In this document: piece by piece, positions 7,721 to 20,088 of the stretch
Layout: each line of letters begins with the position of its first letter
How positions within the stretch are numbered: position 1 is the stretch's first letter
Assembly: GCF_021726475.1 (NCBI RefSeq)
Contig: NZ_JAKJRU010000002.1
Location: forward strand, 558,001-622,000
Origin: Pseudomonas oligotrophica
Lineage (GTDB): Bacteria; Pseudomonadota; Gammaproteobacteria; Pseudomonadales; Pseudomonadaceae
Direction: 5' to 3'
DNA length: 64,000 bases
Position numbers and translations under genes: made by a program
The notes under the pieces: model-generated
The model's database searches: none
Told to the model about the DNA's origin: nothing
The model's input: only the letters and a program-made list of their open reading frames with translations

Positions 7721-8158
7721 ATGAAGACCATTGCGCAGGTGCTCAGCGCCAAGCAGATCCAGGGCATCGTCACCATCGCGCCCACCGACTCGGTGCTCGA
7801 TGCGCTGCGGCTGATGGCGCAGAAGAATGTCGGCGCGCTGCCCGTGGCCGATGCCGACGGCAGGCTGGTCGGCATCGTCAGCGAGCGCGACTACGCACGC
7901 AAGATGGTGCTGCTCGGGCGCTCGTCGTTCGCCACGCCGGTGAGTGCCATCATGACCAGCTCGCTGGTCACGGTGGAGCCGCGCCAGACCATCCGCGAAT
8001 GCATGCAGATCATGACCGACAAGCACCTGCGCCACCTGCCGGTGGTGGAAAACGGTCGCACCCTCGGCCTGCTCTCCATCGGCGACGTGGTCAAGGAGAC
8101 CATGGCCGAGCAGGACAGCCTGATCCAGCAGCTCGAGCAGTACATCCGCGGCGAATAG
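7721..8158 (+). CDS. CBS-domain pair protein
   Basis: A 145-residue cytoplasmic protein made almost wholly of two tandem CBS motifs, about residues 8-65 (ending in GRLVGIVSERDYARK) and 75-130 (ending in GRTLGLLSIGDVV). Such stand-alone Bateman modules bind adenine nucleotides or similar ligands and act as regulators. The ATG at 7721 is preceded by AAGAGGA. It is 197 bases upstream of norC on the same strand, but the ANR/DNR site lies between them, so they are probably separate units. Ligand and partner are unknown. Confidence 0.85.
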   Translation: MKTIAQVLSAKQIQGIVTIAPTDSVLDALRLMAQKNVGALPVADADGRLVGIVSERDYARKMVLLGRSSFATPVSAIMTSSLVTVEPRQTIRECMQIMTDKHLRHLPVVENGRTLGLLSIGDVVKETMAEQDSLIQQLEQYIRGE

Positions 8159-8284
8159 CCGCTGCTGCAGCCCCCATTGCAGACGGTTCGGCGCACAGAC
8201 AAGGGCGCAGGCCCCGGCGCATGCGGGGTGCGCCGGCTGGTCGCCGGGCCGGGACAAAGCCTGACTACCGCGTTCGGGTTTTTC

Positions 8285-8298
8285 TTGATCGCTATCAA
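8285..8298. promoter_or_regulatory. ANR/DNR (FNR-type) box of the norCB promoter
   Basis: TTGATCGCTATCAA is a perfect match to TTGAT-N4-ATCAA. Its centre is about 41.5 bases upstream of a predicted start near 8333, with TACACT (8322-8327) as a plausible -10, the class II layout for FNR-type activators. In denitrifying pseudomonads nor genes are switched on by the NO-responsive regulator DNR. The box cannot by itself tell DNR from ANR. Confidence 0.88.
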
Positions 8299-8355
8299 GC
8301 AGATTTCGATAGGTGCCTTCTTACACTGGCCCCGCCAAGCCAAGAGGAGGCGACC

Positions 8356-8796
8356 ATGTCCGAGACCTTCACCAAGGGTATGGCCCGGAATATCTACTTT
8401 GGAGGAGGCGTGTTCTTCTTCCTGGTGTTCCTGGGCCTTACCTATCACACAGAGCAGACGTTTGCCGACCGATCCAACGAATCGGAAATGACCGAGGCGG
8501 TCGTACGCGGCAAGGCAGTCTGGGAAAACAACAACTGCATCGGCTGTCACAGCCTGCTCGGCGAGGGCGCCTACTTCGCGCCGGAACTGGGCAACGTCTT
8601 CGTCCGTCGTGGCGGCGAAGAGGGCTTCAAGCCTTTCCTGCATGCCTGGATGAAGGCCCAGCCGCTGGGCGCTCCCGGTCGTCGGGCGATGCCGCAATTC
8701 CATCTGACCGACCAGGAAGTGGACGACATGGCGGAGTTCCTCAAGTGGACTTCGAAGATCGACACCAACAGCTGGCCGCCAAACAGGGAGGGCTGA
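8356..8796 (+). CDS. norC: Nitric oxide reductase cytochrome c subunit
   Basis: A 146-residue membrane-anchored monohaem cytochrome c. One N-terminal transmembrane helix (about residues 12-30) is followed by a periplasmic domain with haem motif CIGCH (residues 61-65) and a downstream Met ligand in MPQFHLTD. It passes electrons to NorB for 2NO to N2O reduction in denitrification. The ATG has AGAGGAGG upstream. norB follows after three bases. Confidence 0.96.
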   Translation: MSETFTKGMARNIYFGGGVFFFLVFLGLTYHTEQTFADRSNESEMTEAVVRGKAVWENNNCIGCHSLLGEGAYFAPELGNVFVRRGGEEGFKPFLHAWMKAQPLGAPGRRAMPQFHLTDQEVDDMAEFLKWTSKIDTNSWPPNREG

Positions 8797-10224
<1,428 letters not shown>

Positions 10225-10243
10225 GGCGGATCGCAGTGAGAAC

Positions 10244-10272
10244 CGACGGCCCGGCTGAGTAGCGGGCCGTCG
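10244..10272 (+). terminator. Hairpin between norB and norD
   Basis: A 10-bp stem (CGACGGCCCG / CGGGCCGTCG) with a 9-base loop ends 28 bases before norD, followed by TCGTTTCC with only a short T-run. It could be a partial terminator or mRNA stabiliser that lowers norD relative to norCB. No separate promoter for norD is obvious. Confidence 0.6.
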
Positions 10273-10300
10273 TCGTTTCCAACGCTACGGAGTGATTGCC

Positions 10301-12142
10301 ATGGCATTCGCCATCGAAGTCGAAGAGTGGGTCGGTAGCGTCTGGCACCGTTTCATCACTCGTCGCGCCAGCCCGGACTTCCCCGAGGCACGCGTCGAGT
10401 TGCAGGACATGCAGCGGCCGCTGTCGCTGCTGTTTCGCGCCATGGGCGGCGCCAGCGGGGTGGGCGTCGAGGCGGCCAGCGCGCGCGACCTGCTCGTGCG
10501 GCGCAACCTCTTGCAGCAGGTCGCCGGTACCTGCAAGCAGCTGCCGGTGGCCTGGTGCGACCGCGACAACCTGCGCCTGCCGCAGAGCCTGGCGGTGTAT
10601 CCCGACGCGGCGCTGAATCGCGACCTGTACCGCTGGCTGGCATTGCTGGCGGCGCAGGCCGGCGACATGCGCCACTGGGCGCGTGACAACCAGCGTTGGA
10701 CGCAGCAGCTGCTCGAGCGCTTCCCGGCCATGCGTGCGCGCTACCGGCGGCTGGTCGAGGCGCACCTGCAGTTGCGCCCCGATCCATCCGAGCTGCCACG
10801 TGGCGAGGCCGCCCTGGAAGACGCGTTGTGCCAGGCGCTGCGCGAGCCCGGCAGCGTCGCCCAGTTCCCGCGTAGCGAGCGTGCGCCCTGGCCGGTCCCG
10901 CTCTGGCTGTACCCGGCGGAGAATCTCGGCGAGCCGCAGAGCCTGGATCACGGCGCCGACGGCGAAGGTGCCCTGGAAAGCCCGCCGGATGGCCGCAGCC
11001 GCCAGCGCAAGCGCGCCCGGCGCGTCGAGGACAGCACCAGCAAGAACGGCCTGCTGCTGTTCCGGCTGGAGAACCTGTTCAGCTGGTCCGAGCATGTCGA
11101 GCTGGATCGCTGCGGTGACGACACAGAGGACCTGGATGCCGCGCGGGTCGCCGAGGATCTCGACGAGCTGGCCCTGTCGCGCCAGCGCATGCGCCAGGGT
11201 GGCGGGCTCAAGCTCGACCTCGACCTGCCTGCGGCGGACTTCGACGACATTCCGCTGGGCGCCGGTATCAAGCTGCCCGAATGGGACTATCGCAAGCAGT
11301 GCCTGCAGAAGGATTTCGTCAGCCTGCAGCCGATGTTGCCGCGCGGATCGGAACCCAAGCCGCTGCCGTTGCACCTGGCCCCGCTGGCACGGCGCCTGCG
11401 CCGGCAGTTCGAGCATCTGCGCAACGATCGCCAATGGCTGCGCCAGCAACCCCAGGGCTCGGAGCTGGACATGCAGGCCTGGCTCGATTTCCACGTCGAG
11501 CGGCACAACGGCCAGTGCGTCGAGCGCGGCCTGTACATGGAGCAGCGGCAGAACCGCCGCGACCTGGCGACCCTGCTACTGGCCGACCTGTCGATGTCCA
11601 CCGACGCGCATCTGGACAACGAGCACCGGGTCATCGACGTGATCGGCGACAGCCTGCTGCTGTTCGGCGAGGCGCTGTCGGCCGTCGGCGACCAGTTCGC
11701 GCTCTACGGCTTTTCCTCGCTGCGTCGCCAGCAGGTGCGCATGCAGGAGCTCAAGAGCTTCCGCCAGGCCTACGGTGACGAGACGCGTGGGCGTATCCAG
11801 GCACTCAAGCCCGGTTACTACACGCGCATGGGCGCGGCGATCCGGCACGCCACCAACCTGCTTGCCGAGTGCAAGCAGCGGCGCAAGCTGCTGCTGCTGG
11901 TCACCGACGGCAAGCCGAACGACCTGGATCTCTACGAGGGGCGCTACGGCGTGGAGGACACCCGCCAGGCGGTGCTGGAGGCGCGCCAGCAGGGCTTGCT
12001 GCCGTTCTGCATCACCATCGACCGGGAGGCCGGGGATTACCTGCCCTACATGTTCGGCGCCAACGGCTACACGCTGATCAAGGAGCCGCAGCAGCTGCCG
12101 TTCCGCCTGCCGCAGTTGTACAAGCAGCTGACCCAGCGCTGA
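10301..12142 (+). CDS. norD: Nitric oxide reductase activation protein NorD (VWA domain)
   Basis: A 613-residue cytoplasmic protein with a C-terminal von Willebrand A domain starting near LLLADLSMSTDAHL, whose D-x-S-x-S is the metal-binding MIDAS motif. NorD works with the MoxR-type ATPase NorQ in maturing NorCB, probably in insertion of the non-haem iron. No norQ (nirQ) gene is in the window. ATG 10301 is chosen over an in-frame GTG nine bases earlier because GGAG (10289-10292) overlaps that GTG and is correctly spaced for the ATG. A basic low-complexity stretch (RSRQRKRARR) lies mid-protein. Confidence 0.92.
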   Translation: MAFAIEVEEWVGSVWHRFITRRASPDFPEARVELQDMQRPLSLLFRAMGGASGVGVEAASARDLLVRRNLLQQVAGTCKQLPVAWCDRDNLRLPQSLAVYPDAALNRDLYRWLALLAAQAGDMRHWARDNQRWTQQLLERFPAMRARYRRLVEAHLQLRPDPSELPRGEAALEDALCQALREPGSVAQFPRSERAPWPVPLWLYPAENLGEPQSLDHGADGEGALESPPDGRSRQRKRARRVEDSTSKNGLLLFRLENLFSWSEHVELDRCGDDTEDLDAARVAEDLDELALSRQRMRQGGGLKLDLDLPAADFDDIPLGAGIKLPEWDYRKQCLQKDFVSLQPMLPRGSEPKPLPLHLAPLARRLRRQFEHLRNDRQWLRQQPQGSELDMQAWLDFHVERHNGQCVERGLYMEQRQNRRDLATLLLADLSMSTDAHLDNEHRVIDVIGDSLLLFGEALSAVGDQFALYGFSSLRRQQVRMQELKSFRQAYGDETRGRIQALKPGYYTRMGAAIRHATNLLAECKQRRKLLLLVTDGKPNDLDLYEGRYGVEDTRQAVLEARQQGLLPFCITIDREAGDYLPYMFGANGYTLIKEPQQLPFRLPQLYKQLTQR

Positions 12143-12167
12143 GCGCCCCGGCGCCAGCAGGGCAGAA

Positions 12168-12198
12168 AAGAAAAGCCCGGCTTGGCCGGGCTTTTCTT
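12168..12198. terminator. Bidirectional terminator between norD and bamE
   Basis: A 13-bp stem (AAGAAAAGCCCGG / CCGGGCTTTTCTT) with a short CTTGG loop has A-rich and T-rich flanks, so it can terminate both convergent genes. It overlaps the last base of the bamE stop codon. Confidence 0.9.
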
Positions 12199-12710
12199 CA
12201 TTCGGTTTCCAGTGGGTCGGGAATCGGCACGGGTACCGGCTCGGCCGCGTCGACCTCGCGCTGGATTTCCTCGAGCAGCGAGCCGGGGGCCGGCCGCTCG
12301 ACAGGCTGCTCGACCGGCTTTTCGGTGACCGGGGCCGGGGCAGGGGAGGTGCCGAGGATCGCCTCGTCGCGGCTGACACCCGGCATGAAGTCGCCGGCCA
12401 GGCCGACCAGCTGGTCGTTGCCGTCGAACACCAGGCTGACACGCTCCTGCTGGCGCTGGCTGCCACCGGGCTGGATGCTATAGAGGTAGTCCCAGCGATT
12501 GGCGTGGAAGGTGTCGGTGATCAGCGGATTGCCCATGATAAACCGCACTTGCTTGCGGGTCATTCCGGGGCGCAGCTGATCTATCATGTCCTGCGTGACG
12601 ACATTGCCCTGTTGAATGTCGACCTTGTATACCCCTGGAAACGAACAACCGGCGAGTGCGAACAGACCCACGAGCGTGAGGCTGGACAGCATGAGCTTGG
12701 TGTTTTGCAT
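12198..12710 (-). CDS. bamE: Outer membrane assembly lipoprotein BamE (OmlA)
   Basis: A 170-residue lipoprotein: signal peptide with lipobox LFALAGC (Cys at about residue 21), then the SmpA/OmlA domain including [14 protein letters not shown] and WDYLYSI. BamE supports BamD and BamA in folding outer-membrane proteins. After the domain (about residue 125) there is a Pro/Glu/Val-rich tail absent from the short E. coli protein but usual in pseudomonads. The start at MQNTKLM is chosen because it gives a proper signal peptide. It is divergent from fur, as in other Pseudomonas. Confidence 0.94.
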   Translation of the reverse strand: MQNTKLMLSSLTLVGLFALAGCSFPGVYKVDIQQGNVVTQDMIDQLRPGMTRKQVRFIMGNPLITDTFHANRWDYLYSIQPGGSQRQQERVSLVFDGNDQLVGLAGDFMPGVSRDEAILGTSPAPAPVTEKPVEQPVERPAPGSLLEEIQREVDAAEPVPVPIPDPLETE

Positions 12711-12805
12711 CGGTGGGTGACTTCCACTATCTTGGCTGGGCAAAGAACCCGGATCATACCCGTATTGAAGGAGGCTGCGAAACAGCAGCAGCGAGAAAGC
12801 CAACC

Positions 12806-13210
12806 ATGGTCGAGAACAACGAACTTCGTAAAGCTGGTCTGAAAGTCACCCTGCCGCGGGTGAAGATTCTGCAAATGCTCGATAGCACGGGCCAGCGTCA
12901 CATGAGCGCAGAAGATGTGTACAAGGCGCTGATGGAGGCTGGCGAAGACGTCGGTCTGGCGACCGTCTACCGCGTCCTGACCCAGTTCGAGGCGGCCGGG
13001 CTGGTGGTTCGCCACAACTTCGACGGCGGCCATGCGGTGTTCGAGTTGGCCGATGGTGGCCATCACGACCATATGGTCTGTGTCGATTCGGGCGATGTCA
13101 TCGAATTCTTCGACTCGGATATCGAGAAGCTGCAGAAAGAGATCGTCGCCCGCCACGGCTACGAGCTGGTTGACCACAACCTGGTGCTCTACGTCCGCAA
13201 GAAGAGCTGA
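12806..13210 (+). CDS. fur: Ferric uptake regulator
   Basis: A 134-residue iron-sensing repressor. It has an N-terminal winged helix (about residues 1-80, [16 protein letters not shown]) and a C-terminal dimerisation/metal domain with [16 protein letters not shown]. Only a single Cys-x2 type pattern is visible instead of the two CxxC pairs of E. coli Fur, as in other Pseudomonas Fur proteins. It would act on the Fur box ahead of ftrA in this window. The start [13 protein letters not shown] is the family norm. Confidence 0.97.
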   Translation: MVENNELRKAGLKVTLPRVKILQMLDSTGQRHMSAEDVYKALMEAGEDVGLATVYRVLTQFEAAGLVVRHNFDGGHAVFELADGGHHDHMVCVDSGDVIEFFDSDIEKLQKEIVARHGYELVDHNLVLYVRKKS

Positions 13211-13224
13211 GCGACTACCTGAAG

Positions 13225-13250
13225 AAAAGGCGACCTGCGGGTCGCCTTTT
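13225..13250. terminator. Terminator between convergent fur and recN
   Basis: AAAAGGCGACC and GGTCGCCTTTT form an 11-bp stem around a TGCG loop, with A and T runs on the two sides, so it serves both fur and recN. Confidence 0.92.
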
Positions 13251-13276
13251 GCATTTCCGGGGCGAAGCGCGCCCGG

Positions 13277-14950
13277 TCAGGCCTGGGCGGTGGCCACCAT
13301 CTGCCGGGCGTGGGCCAAGGACTGCTCGGTGAGGTCGACGCCGCCGAGCATCCGTGCAATCTCCTCCACCCGCGCATCACCTTCGAGCGTCTTCACCGCG
13401 GTGCGGGTCTCGTCCGTGCCGCGTGCCTTGTGCACGAACAGGTGGTTGTGGCCCTGCGCCGCGACCTGCGGCAGATGGGTGACGGTCAGCACCTGGCCGC
13501 GTTCGCCGAGGCGACGCAGCAGCTGGCCGACGATCTCGGCGGTCGGGCCGCCGATGCCGACATCCACTTCGTCGAACACCAGCGTCGGGGTGCGCGAGGT
13601 CTGCGCGGTGATCACCTGGATCGCCAGGCTGATGCGCGACAGCTCGCCGCCGGAAGCCACCTTGGCCAGTGGCCGCAGCGGCTGCCCGGGGTTGGCGCTG
13701 ACCAGAAACTCGATCATCTCCAGACCCTGCGGCGGGTTCTCATCCTGCGCGGCCGGCTTGAGTGCGGCGCTGAACCTTCCGCCGGGCATGCCCAGGCGCT
13801 GGATCTCGTCTTCCACCGCGGCCGCCAGCCGGCCGGCCGCCATCTGGCGGATGCCGCTCAGCTCGGCGGCCTTCTCCCGGTAGTGTCGGGCATAGGCCTC
13901 GAGTTCCTCGCCCAGGCGCTCGACAGCTTCGTCATCCGCGTTCAGCCCTTCGAGTTCACCCAGCAGGCGCTGCTGCAGGGCAGGCAGCTCGGCGGGCTGG
14001 ACGCGATGCTTGCGTGCCAGGCTGTAGATGGCGTCGAGGCGTTCCTCCAGTGCCTGCTGGCGCTGCGGGTCGGCATCGAAGTGGTCGATGAAACGGTTCA
14101 GCTCGCCGATCGCCTCTTCCACCTGGATCTGCGCGCTGGCCAGCAGGTTGACCGCCTCGCCGAGTGCGCCGGACTGGGCCTGGAAGGCGGTCAGGCGATG
14201 CAGGCTGGCGGTCAGCGCCGACAGCACGTTGCCGGCATCGCTCTCGCTGCAAAGCTCCATCACCTGCTGGCAGGCGCCGAGCAGCTGGCCGGCGTTGGCC
14301 AGGTTGCGGTGTTCCTGTTCCAGTTGCTCCAGCTCGTTCTCGCCCAGCCCGAGGTTCTCCAGCTCCTCGAGCTGGTAGCTCAGCAGCTGGTGGCGTGCGC
14401 GCTGCTCGTCGCTGGCGTTGCTCAGTCGCTCGAGCGTCTGGCGCGTCTGCTTCCAGCGCTGGGCGGCGAGCTGGACCTGGCGCGCCAGCTCCTGGGCGCC
14501 GGCGAATTCGTCCAGCAGCCGGCGGTGGGTGTCGGGCTTGAGCAGCGACTGGTGCTCGTGCTGGCTGTGGATATCGATCAGCAGCTCGCCGAGCGCCTTG
14601 AGATCGCCCAGCGGGCAGGGCGAGCCGTTGATGTAGCCGCGCGAGCGCCCTTCGGCGGTGATCACCCGGCGCAGGATGCAGGGGCCGTCGCTGTCCAGGT
14701 CGCGCTCGGCCAGCCAGGCACGCGCGTCGGCGATGTCGGCCAGGTCGAAACTGGCCAGGATGTCGGCCTTGTCGGCGCCCTGGCGCACCACGCTGCTATC
14801 GGCGCGATCGCCCAGCGCCAGGCCGAGGGCGTCGAGCATGATCGACTTGCCCGCTCCGGTTTCGCCGCTGATCACGGTCATGCCCGCCTGCAGCTCCAGG
14901 TCGAGGTGTTCGACGATGGCGTAGTTGTGGACCGAGAGATGTACCAGCAT
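13277..14950 (-). CDS. recN: DNA repair ATPase RecN
   Basis: A 557-residue SMC-like protein involved in double-strand-break repair. Walker A is GETGAGKS at residues 29-36; long coiled-coil arms occupy the middle; the ABC signature ASGGELSRISLAI and Walker B LVFDEVDVGIGG are in the C-terminal part. A LexA box lies 23 bases upstream, so SOS induction is expected. It is divergent from the heat-shock genes. Confidence 0.97.
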   Translation of the reverse strand: MLVHLSVHNYAIVEHLDLELQAGMTVISGETGAGKSIMLDALGLALGDRADSSVVRQGADKADILASFDLADIADARAWLAERDLDSDGPCILRRVITAEGRSRGYINGSPCPLGDLKALGELLIDIHSQHEHQSLLKPDTHRRLLDEFAGAQELARQVQLAAQRWKQTRQTLERLSNASDEQRARHQLLSYQLEELENLGLGENELEQLEQEHRNLANAGQLLGACQQVMELCSESDAGNVLSALTASLHRLTAFQAQSGALGEAVNLLASAQIQVEEAIGELNRFIDHFDADPQRQQALEERLDAIYSLARKHRVQPAELPALQQRLLGELEGLNADDEAVERLGEELEAYARHYREKAAELSGIRQMAAGRLAAAVEDEIQRLGMPGGRFSAALKPAAQDENPPQGLEMIEFLVSANPGQPLRPLAKVASGGELSRISLAIQVITAQTSRTPTLVFDEVDVGIGGPTAEIVGQLLRRLGERGQVLTVTHLPQVAAQGHNHLFVHKARGTDETRTAVKTLEGDARVEEIARMLGGVDLTEQSLAHARQMVATAQA

Positions 14951-14972
14951 GACGGCGCTCCGGATTAAATGG

Positions 14973-14988
14973 CTGTGTATTTATACAG
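14973..14988. promoter_or_regulatory. LexA (SOS) box of recN
   Basis: CTGTGTATTTATACAG fits CTGT-N8-ACAG with an AT-rich centre. It is 23 bases upstream of the recN start, where it would block the promoter until SOS induction. Confidence 0.9.
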
Positions 14989-15070
14989 TGCCGTTTCCCC
15001 GGGCTTCAAGCGCCGCCGGGCATCTGCCCCGTCTGTATGTCAGCTTTTTGCGCATATCCGCAGCCGGCGC

Positions 15071-15098
15071 CTTGAAGCCCGCGACGACGACCCCATAT
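15071..15098 (+). promoter_or_regulatory. Sigma-32 heat-shock promoter of grpE
   Basis: CTTGAAG (15071-15077) and CCCCATAT (15091-15098), separated by 13 bases, match the sigma-32 consensus CTTGAAA / CCCCATNT. The expected start point is about 45 bases before grpE. Confidence 0.9.
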
Positions 15099-15147
15099 AG
15101 CGGCACATGCGCGGGGTCGCCCGCTTTGAAACAGAGATGGAGGACGC

Positions 15148-15714
15148 ATGGCCGACGAGCAGAACCTGGATAACCAGCCCCCGGAGAACCCGCAAGCCGA
15201 AAGCACGGCCGCCGAGGACCTGGCCGCGCGCGTGCAGTCGCTCGAAGAGCAGCTGGCCGCCGCGCAGGACCAGTCGCTGCGCGTTGCCGCCGAATTGCAG
15301 AACATCCGCCGCCGCGCCGAACAGGACGTGGAGAAGGCGCACAAGTTCGCCCTGGAAAAGTTCGCCGGCGACCTGCTGCCGGTGGCCGACAGCCTGGAGC
15401 GTGGCCTGGAGCTGACCAGCCCGGACGATGAGGTCGGCAAGGCGGTGCGCGAGGGCCTGGAGCTGACCCACAAGCTGCTGCTCGACACCCTGGCGCGGCA
15501 CCAGCTGGTGCAGCTCGATCCGCAGGGCGAGCCGTTCAATCCCGAGCACCACCAGGCGATGGCGATGGAAGAGAGCGTCCATGCCGAGCCGGGCAGCGTG
15601 CTCAAGGTGTTCCAGAAAGGCTACGCGCTCAACGGGCGCCTGCTGCGCCCGGCGATGGTCGTGGTCAGCAAGGCGCCGGCGGATGCACCGCCTTCGATCA
15701 GCGAGAAGGCTTGA
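15148..15714 (+). CDS. grpE: Nucleotide exchange factor GrpE
   Basis: A 188-residue cofactor that releases ADP from DnaK. An acidic N-terminus and long coiled coil (about residues 20-80, with [16 protein letters not shown]) precede the beta-wing head ending in [12 protein letters not shown]. Its start is preceded by ATGGAGGA. It is first in the grpE-dnaK-dnaJ heat-shock set behind the sigma-32 promoter. Confidence 0.97.
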   Translation: MADEQNLDNQPPENPQAESTAAEDLAARVQSLEEQLAAAQDQSLRVAAELQNIRRRAEQDVEKAHKFALEKFAGDLLPVADSLERGLELTSPDDEVGKAVREGLELTHKLLLDTLARHQLVQLDPQGEPFNPEHHQAMAMEESVHAEPGSVLKVFQKGYALNGRLLRPAMVVVSKAPADAPPSISEKA

Positions 15715-15805
15715 ATAACGGCCGCGAGGCCCCATCTGTCAGGCAGGCAAGTTTCAGTGTCAGCCGGCGCCAGCCAAAGGCGCACAACAAGTTTCGGAGA
15801 GAGAA

Positions 15806-17722
<1,917 letters not shown>

Positions 17723-17733
17723 TCCTGGCTAGG

Positions 17734-17846
17734 CCCCAGTTGCTGGGGGAGCGGCGGCGCCTTGGCGTCGCCGCGTTTCGCTCCAGCCCGCCCGGTATCC
17801 GGGCAGGGTTGACCGCCACGCGGGGGCTCGCTCCCGCGTCGGCGTG
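17734..17846 (+). other. Structured spacer between dnaK and dnaJ
   Basis: Three hairpins follow one another in the 159-base gap. The first is CCCCAG-TTG-CTGGGG (17734-17748). The second is a larger GC stem bounded by GGAGCG (17748-17753) and CGCTCC (17779-17784). The third is bounded by CGCC (17814-17817) and GGCG (17841-17844) with inner ACGCGGG / CCCGCGT. None has a T-run, so mRNA processing or partial attenuation of dnaJ is more likely than full termination. Confidence 0.5.
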
Positions 17847-17881
17847 TCTGGAGGATCTGAATTCGAGGGTGCAGGAAACTT

Positions 17882-19009
17882 ATGGCCAAACGTGATTATT
17901 ACGAAGTGCTGGGTGTCGAGCGCGGCGCGGACGAGGCGGAGCTGAAGAAGGCCTATCGTCGTCTCGCGATGAAGCATCACCCGGACCGTAATCCGGGCGA
18001 CAAGGCCGCCGAGGAAGCCTTCAAGGAGGCCAACGAGGCCTACGAAGTCCTTTCCGACGCGAACAAGCGCGCTGCCTACGACCAGTACGGGCATGCCGGG
18101 GTCGATCCGCAGATGGGCGGGGCTGGCGGGGCCGGCTTCGGCGGGGCGAATTTCTCCGACATCTTCGGCGATGTGTTCAGCGACTTCTTCGGTGGCGCGC
18201 GCGGCGCCTCGCGGGGCGGCGCCCAGCGCGGCAGCGACCTGCGCTACACGCTGGAGCTCGATCTCGAGGAAGCGGTGCGCGGCACCACGGTCACCATCCG
18301 CGTACCGACCCTGGCCGAGTGCCAGGTGTGCCATGGCTCCGGCGCGAAGAAGGGCACCACGCCGGTCACCTGTACCACCTGCGGCGGCATCGGCCAGGTG
18401 CGCATGCAGCAGGGCTTCTTCTCGGTGCAGCAGACCTGCCCGCGCTGCCATGGCAGCGGCAAGATGATTTCCGACCCCTGTGGCAGCTGCCACGGCCAAG
18501 GGCGCGTCGAAGAGCAGAAGACGCTCTCGGTCAAGGTGCCGCCAGGCGTGGATACCGGTGACCGCATCCGCCTGTCCGGCGAGGGTGAGGCCGGAACCCA
18601 GGGCGGGCCGGCGGGCGATCTCTACGTGGTGGTCAACGTGCGCGAGCACGCGATCTTCCAGCGTGACGGCAAGCACCTGTACTGCGAGGTGCCGATCAGC
18701 TTCGCCGATGCGGCGCTGGGTGGTGAGCTCGAGGTGCCGACGCTGGATGGCCGGGTCAAGCTGAAAATCCCGGAAGGCACCCAGACCGGCAAGCAGTTCC
18801 GCCTGCGTGGCAAGGGCGTTGCACCGGTACGCGGCGGTGCACCCGGCGACCTGATGTGCCGGGTGGTGGTCGAGACGCCGGTCAACCTGAGCAAGCGCCA
18901 GCGCGAGATCCTCGAGGAATTTCGCGCCAGCTTGCAGGGCGATACCTCCCATTCGCCCCGTGCCAGTGGCTGGTTCGAGGGTGTGAAGCGCTTTTTCGGT
19001 GATGTTTGA
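17882..19009 (+). CDS. dnaJ: Hsp40 co-chaperone DnaJ
   Basis: A 375-residue DnaK partner. The J domain has HPD within [11 protein letters not shown] (about residues 30-40), followed by a Gly/Phe-rich linker. Four zinc-binding CxxCxGxG repeats follow ([32 protein letters not shown]; about residues 140-210), then the C-terminal substrate domains. It delivers substrates to DnaK and stimulates its ATPase. Confidence 0.99.
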   Translation: MAKRDYYEVLGVERGADEAELKKAYRRLAMKHHPDRNPGDKAAEEAFKEANEAYEVLSDANKRAAYDQYGHAGVDPQMGGAGGAGFGGANFSDIFGDVFSDFFGGARGASRGGAQRGSDLRYTLELDLEEAVRGTTVTIRVPTLAECQVCHGSGAKKGTTPVTCTTCGGIGQVRMQQGFFSVQQTCPRCHGSGKMISDPCGSCHGQGRVEEQKTLSVKVPPGVDTGDRIRLSGEGEAGTQGGPAGDLYVVVNVREHAIFQRDGKHLYCEVPISFADAALGGELEVPTLDGRVKLKIPEGTQTGKQFRLRGKGVAPVRGGAPGDLMCRVVVETPVNLSKRQREILEEFRASLQGDTSHSPRASGWFEGVKRFFGDV

Positions 19010-19013
19010 GAGG

Positions 19014-19089
19014 CAGCTGGAAGCTTGAGCCGGAAGCCTGAGGCGCACCGGGGCAACTTCCAGCTTGCAGCTTCCAGCTTGGAGCTTTG
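19014..19089. repeat. Degenerate AGCTGGAAGC hairpin repeat, copy 1
   Basis: The dnaJ-dapB gap is filled by AGCTGGAAGCTTGAG...GGAAGC on the left and CTTCCAGCTTGCAGCTTCC on the right, which fold into a long imperfect hairpin. Similar sequence occurs in four other gaps in this window (36763, 38583, 40917, 57264). Confidence 0.7.
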
Positions 19090-19090
19090 A

Positions 19091-19900
<810 letters not shown>

Positions 19901-19992
19901 GCGCGCTGTCGGCGGCGCTTCTCAGGGTGGACCGCAAAGGGAGGTTTCTGTAAGCTACCCGCTTTAGTGTGTCCACTAAAAGTTGCGCAGAA

Positions 19993-20088
19993 ATGAATCA
20001 AACAAAAAAGCGGGATGACCTTCACACGTCATCCCGCTTTTTTACAATCTGCGTCTGCTCCAGCCTTGATCTACGGGAGGTCTCTTGA
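19993..20088 (+). CDS. Putative carA leader peptide ORF
   Basis: A 31-residue ORF begins MNQTKKRDD, runs through the whole terminator hairpin and its T-run, and ends TCT TGA, with the TGA overlapping the carA TTG start (TTGA). There is no strong ribosome-binding site before its ATG, which lowers confidence. The layout resembles pyrBI-type attenuation, in which a ribosome close behind the polymerase prevents the terminator hairpin. A translated leader in the carA upstream region of P. aeruginosa has been discussed in the literature as I recall, but I cannot confirm that this ORF corresponds to it. Confidence 0.5.
   Translation: MNQTKKRDDLHTSSRFFTICVCSSLDLREVS
20004..20043 (+). terminator. Attenuator-type terminator in the carA leader
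   Basis: AAAAAAGCGGGATGAC pairs perfectly with GTCATCCCGCTTTTTT over an 8-base loop, giving a textbook intrinsic terminator. Only 41 bases separate it from the carA start, too few for a promoter plus leader, so the carA transcript must pass through it. An upstream small hairpin TTTAGTG-TGTC-CACTAAA (19963-19980) may act as a pause structure. It may also end dapB transcripts. Confidence 0.85.
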
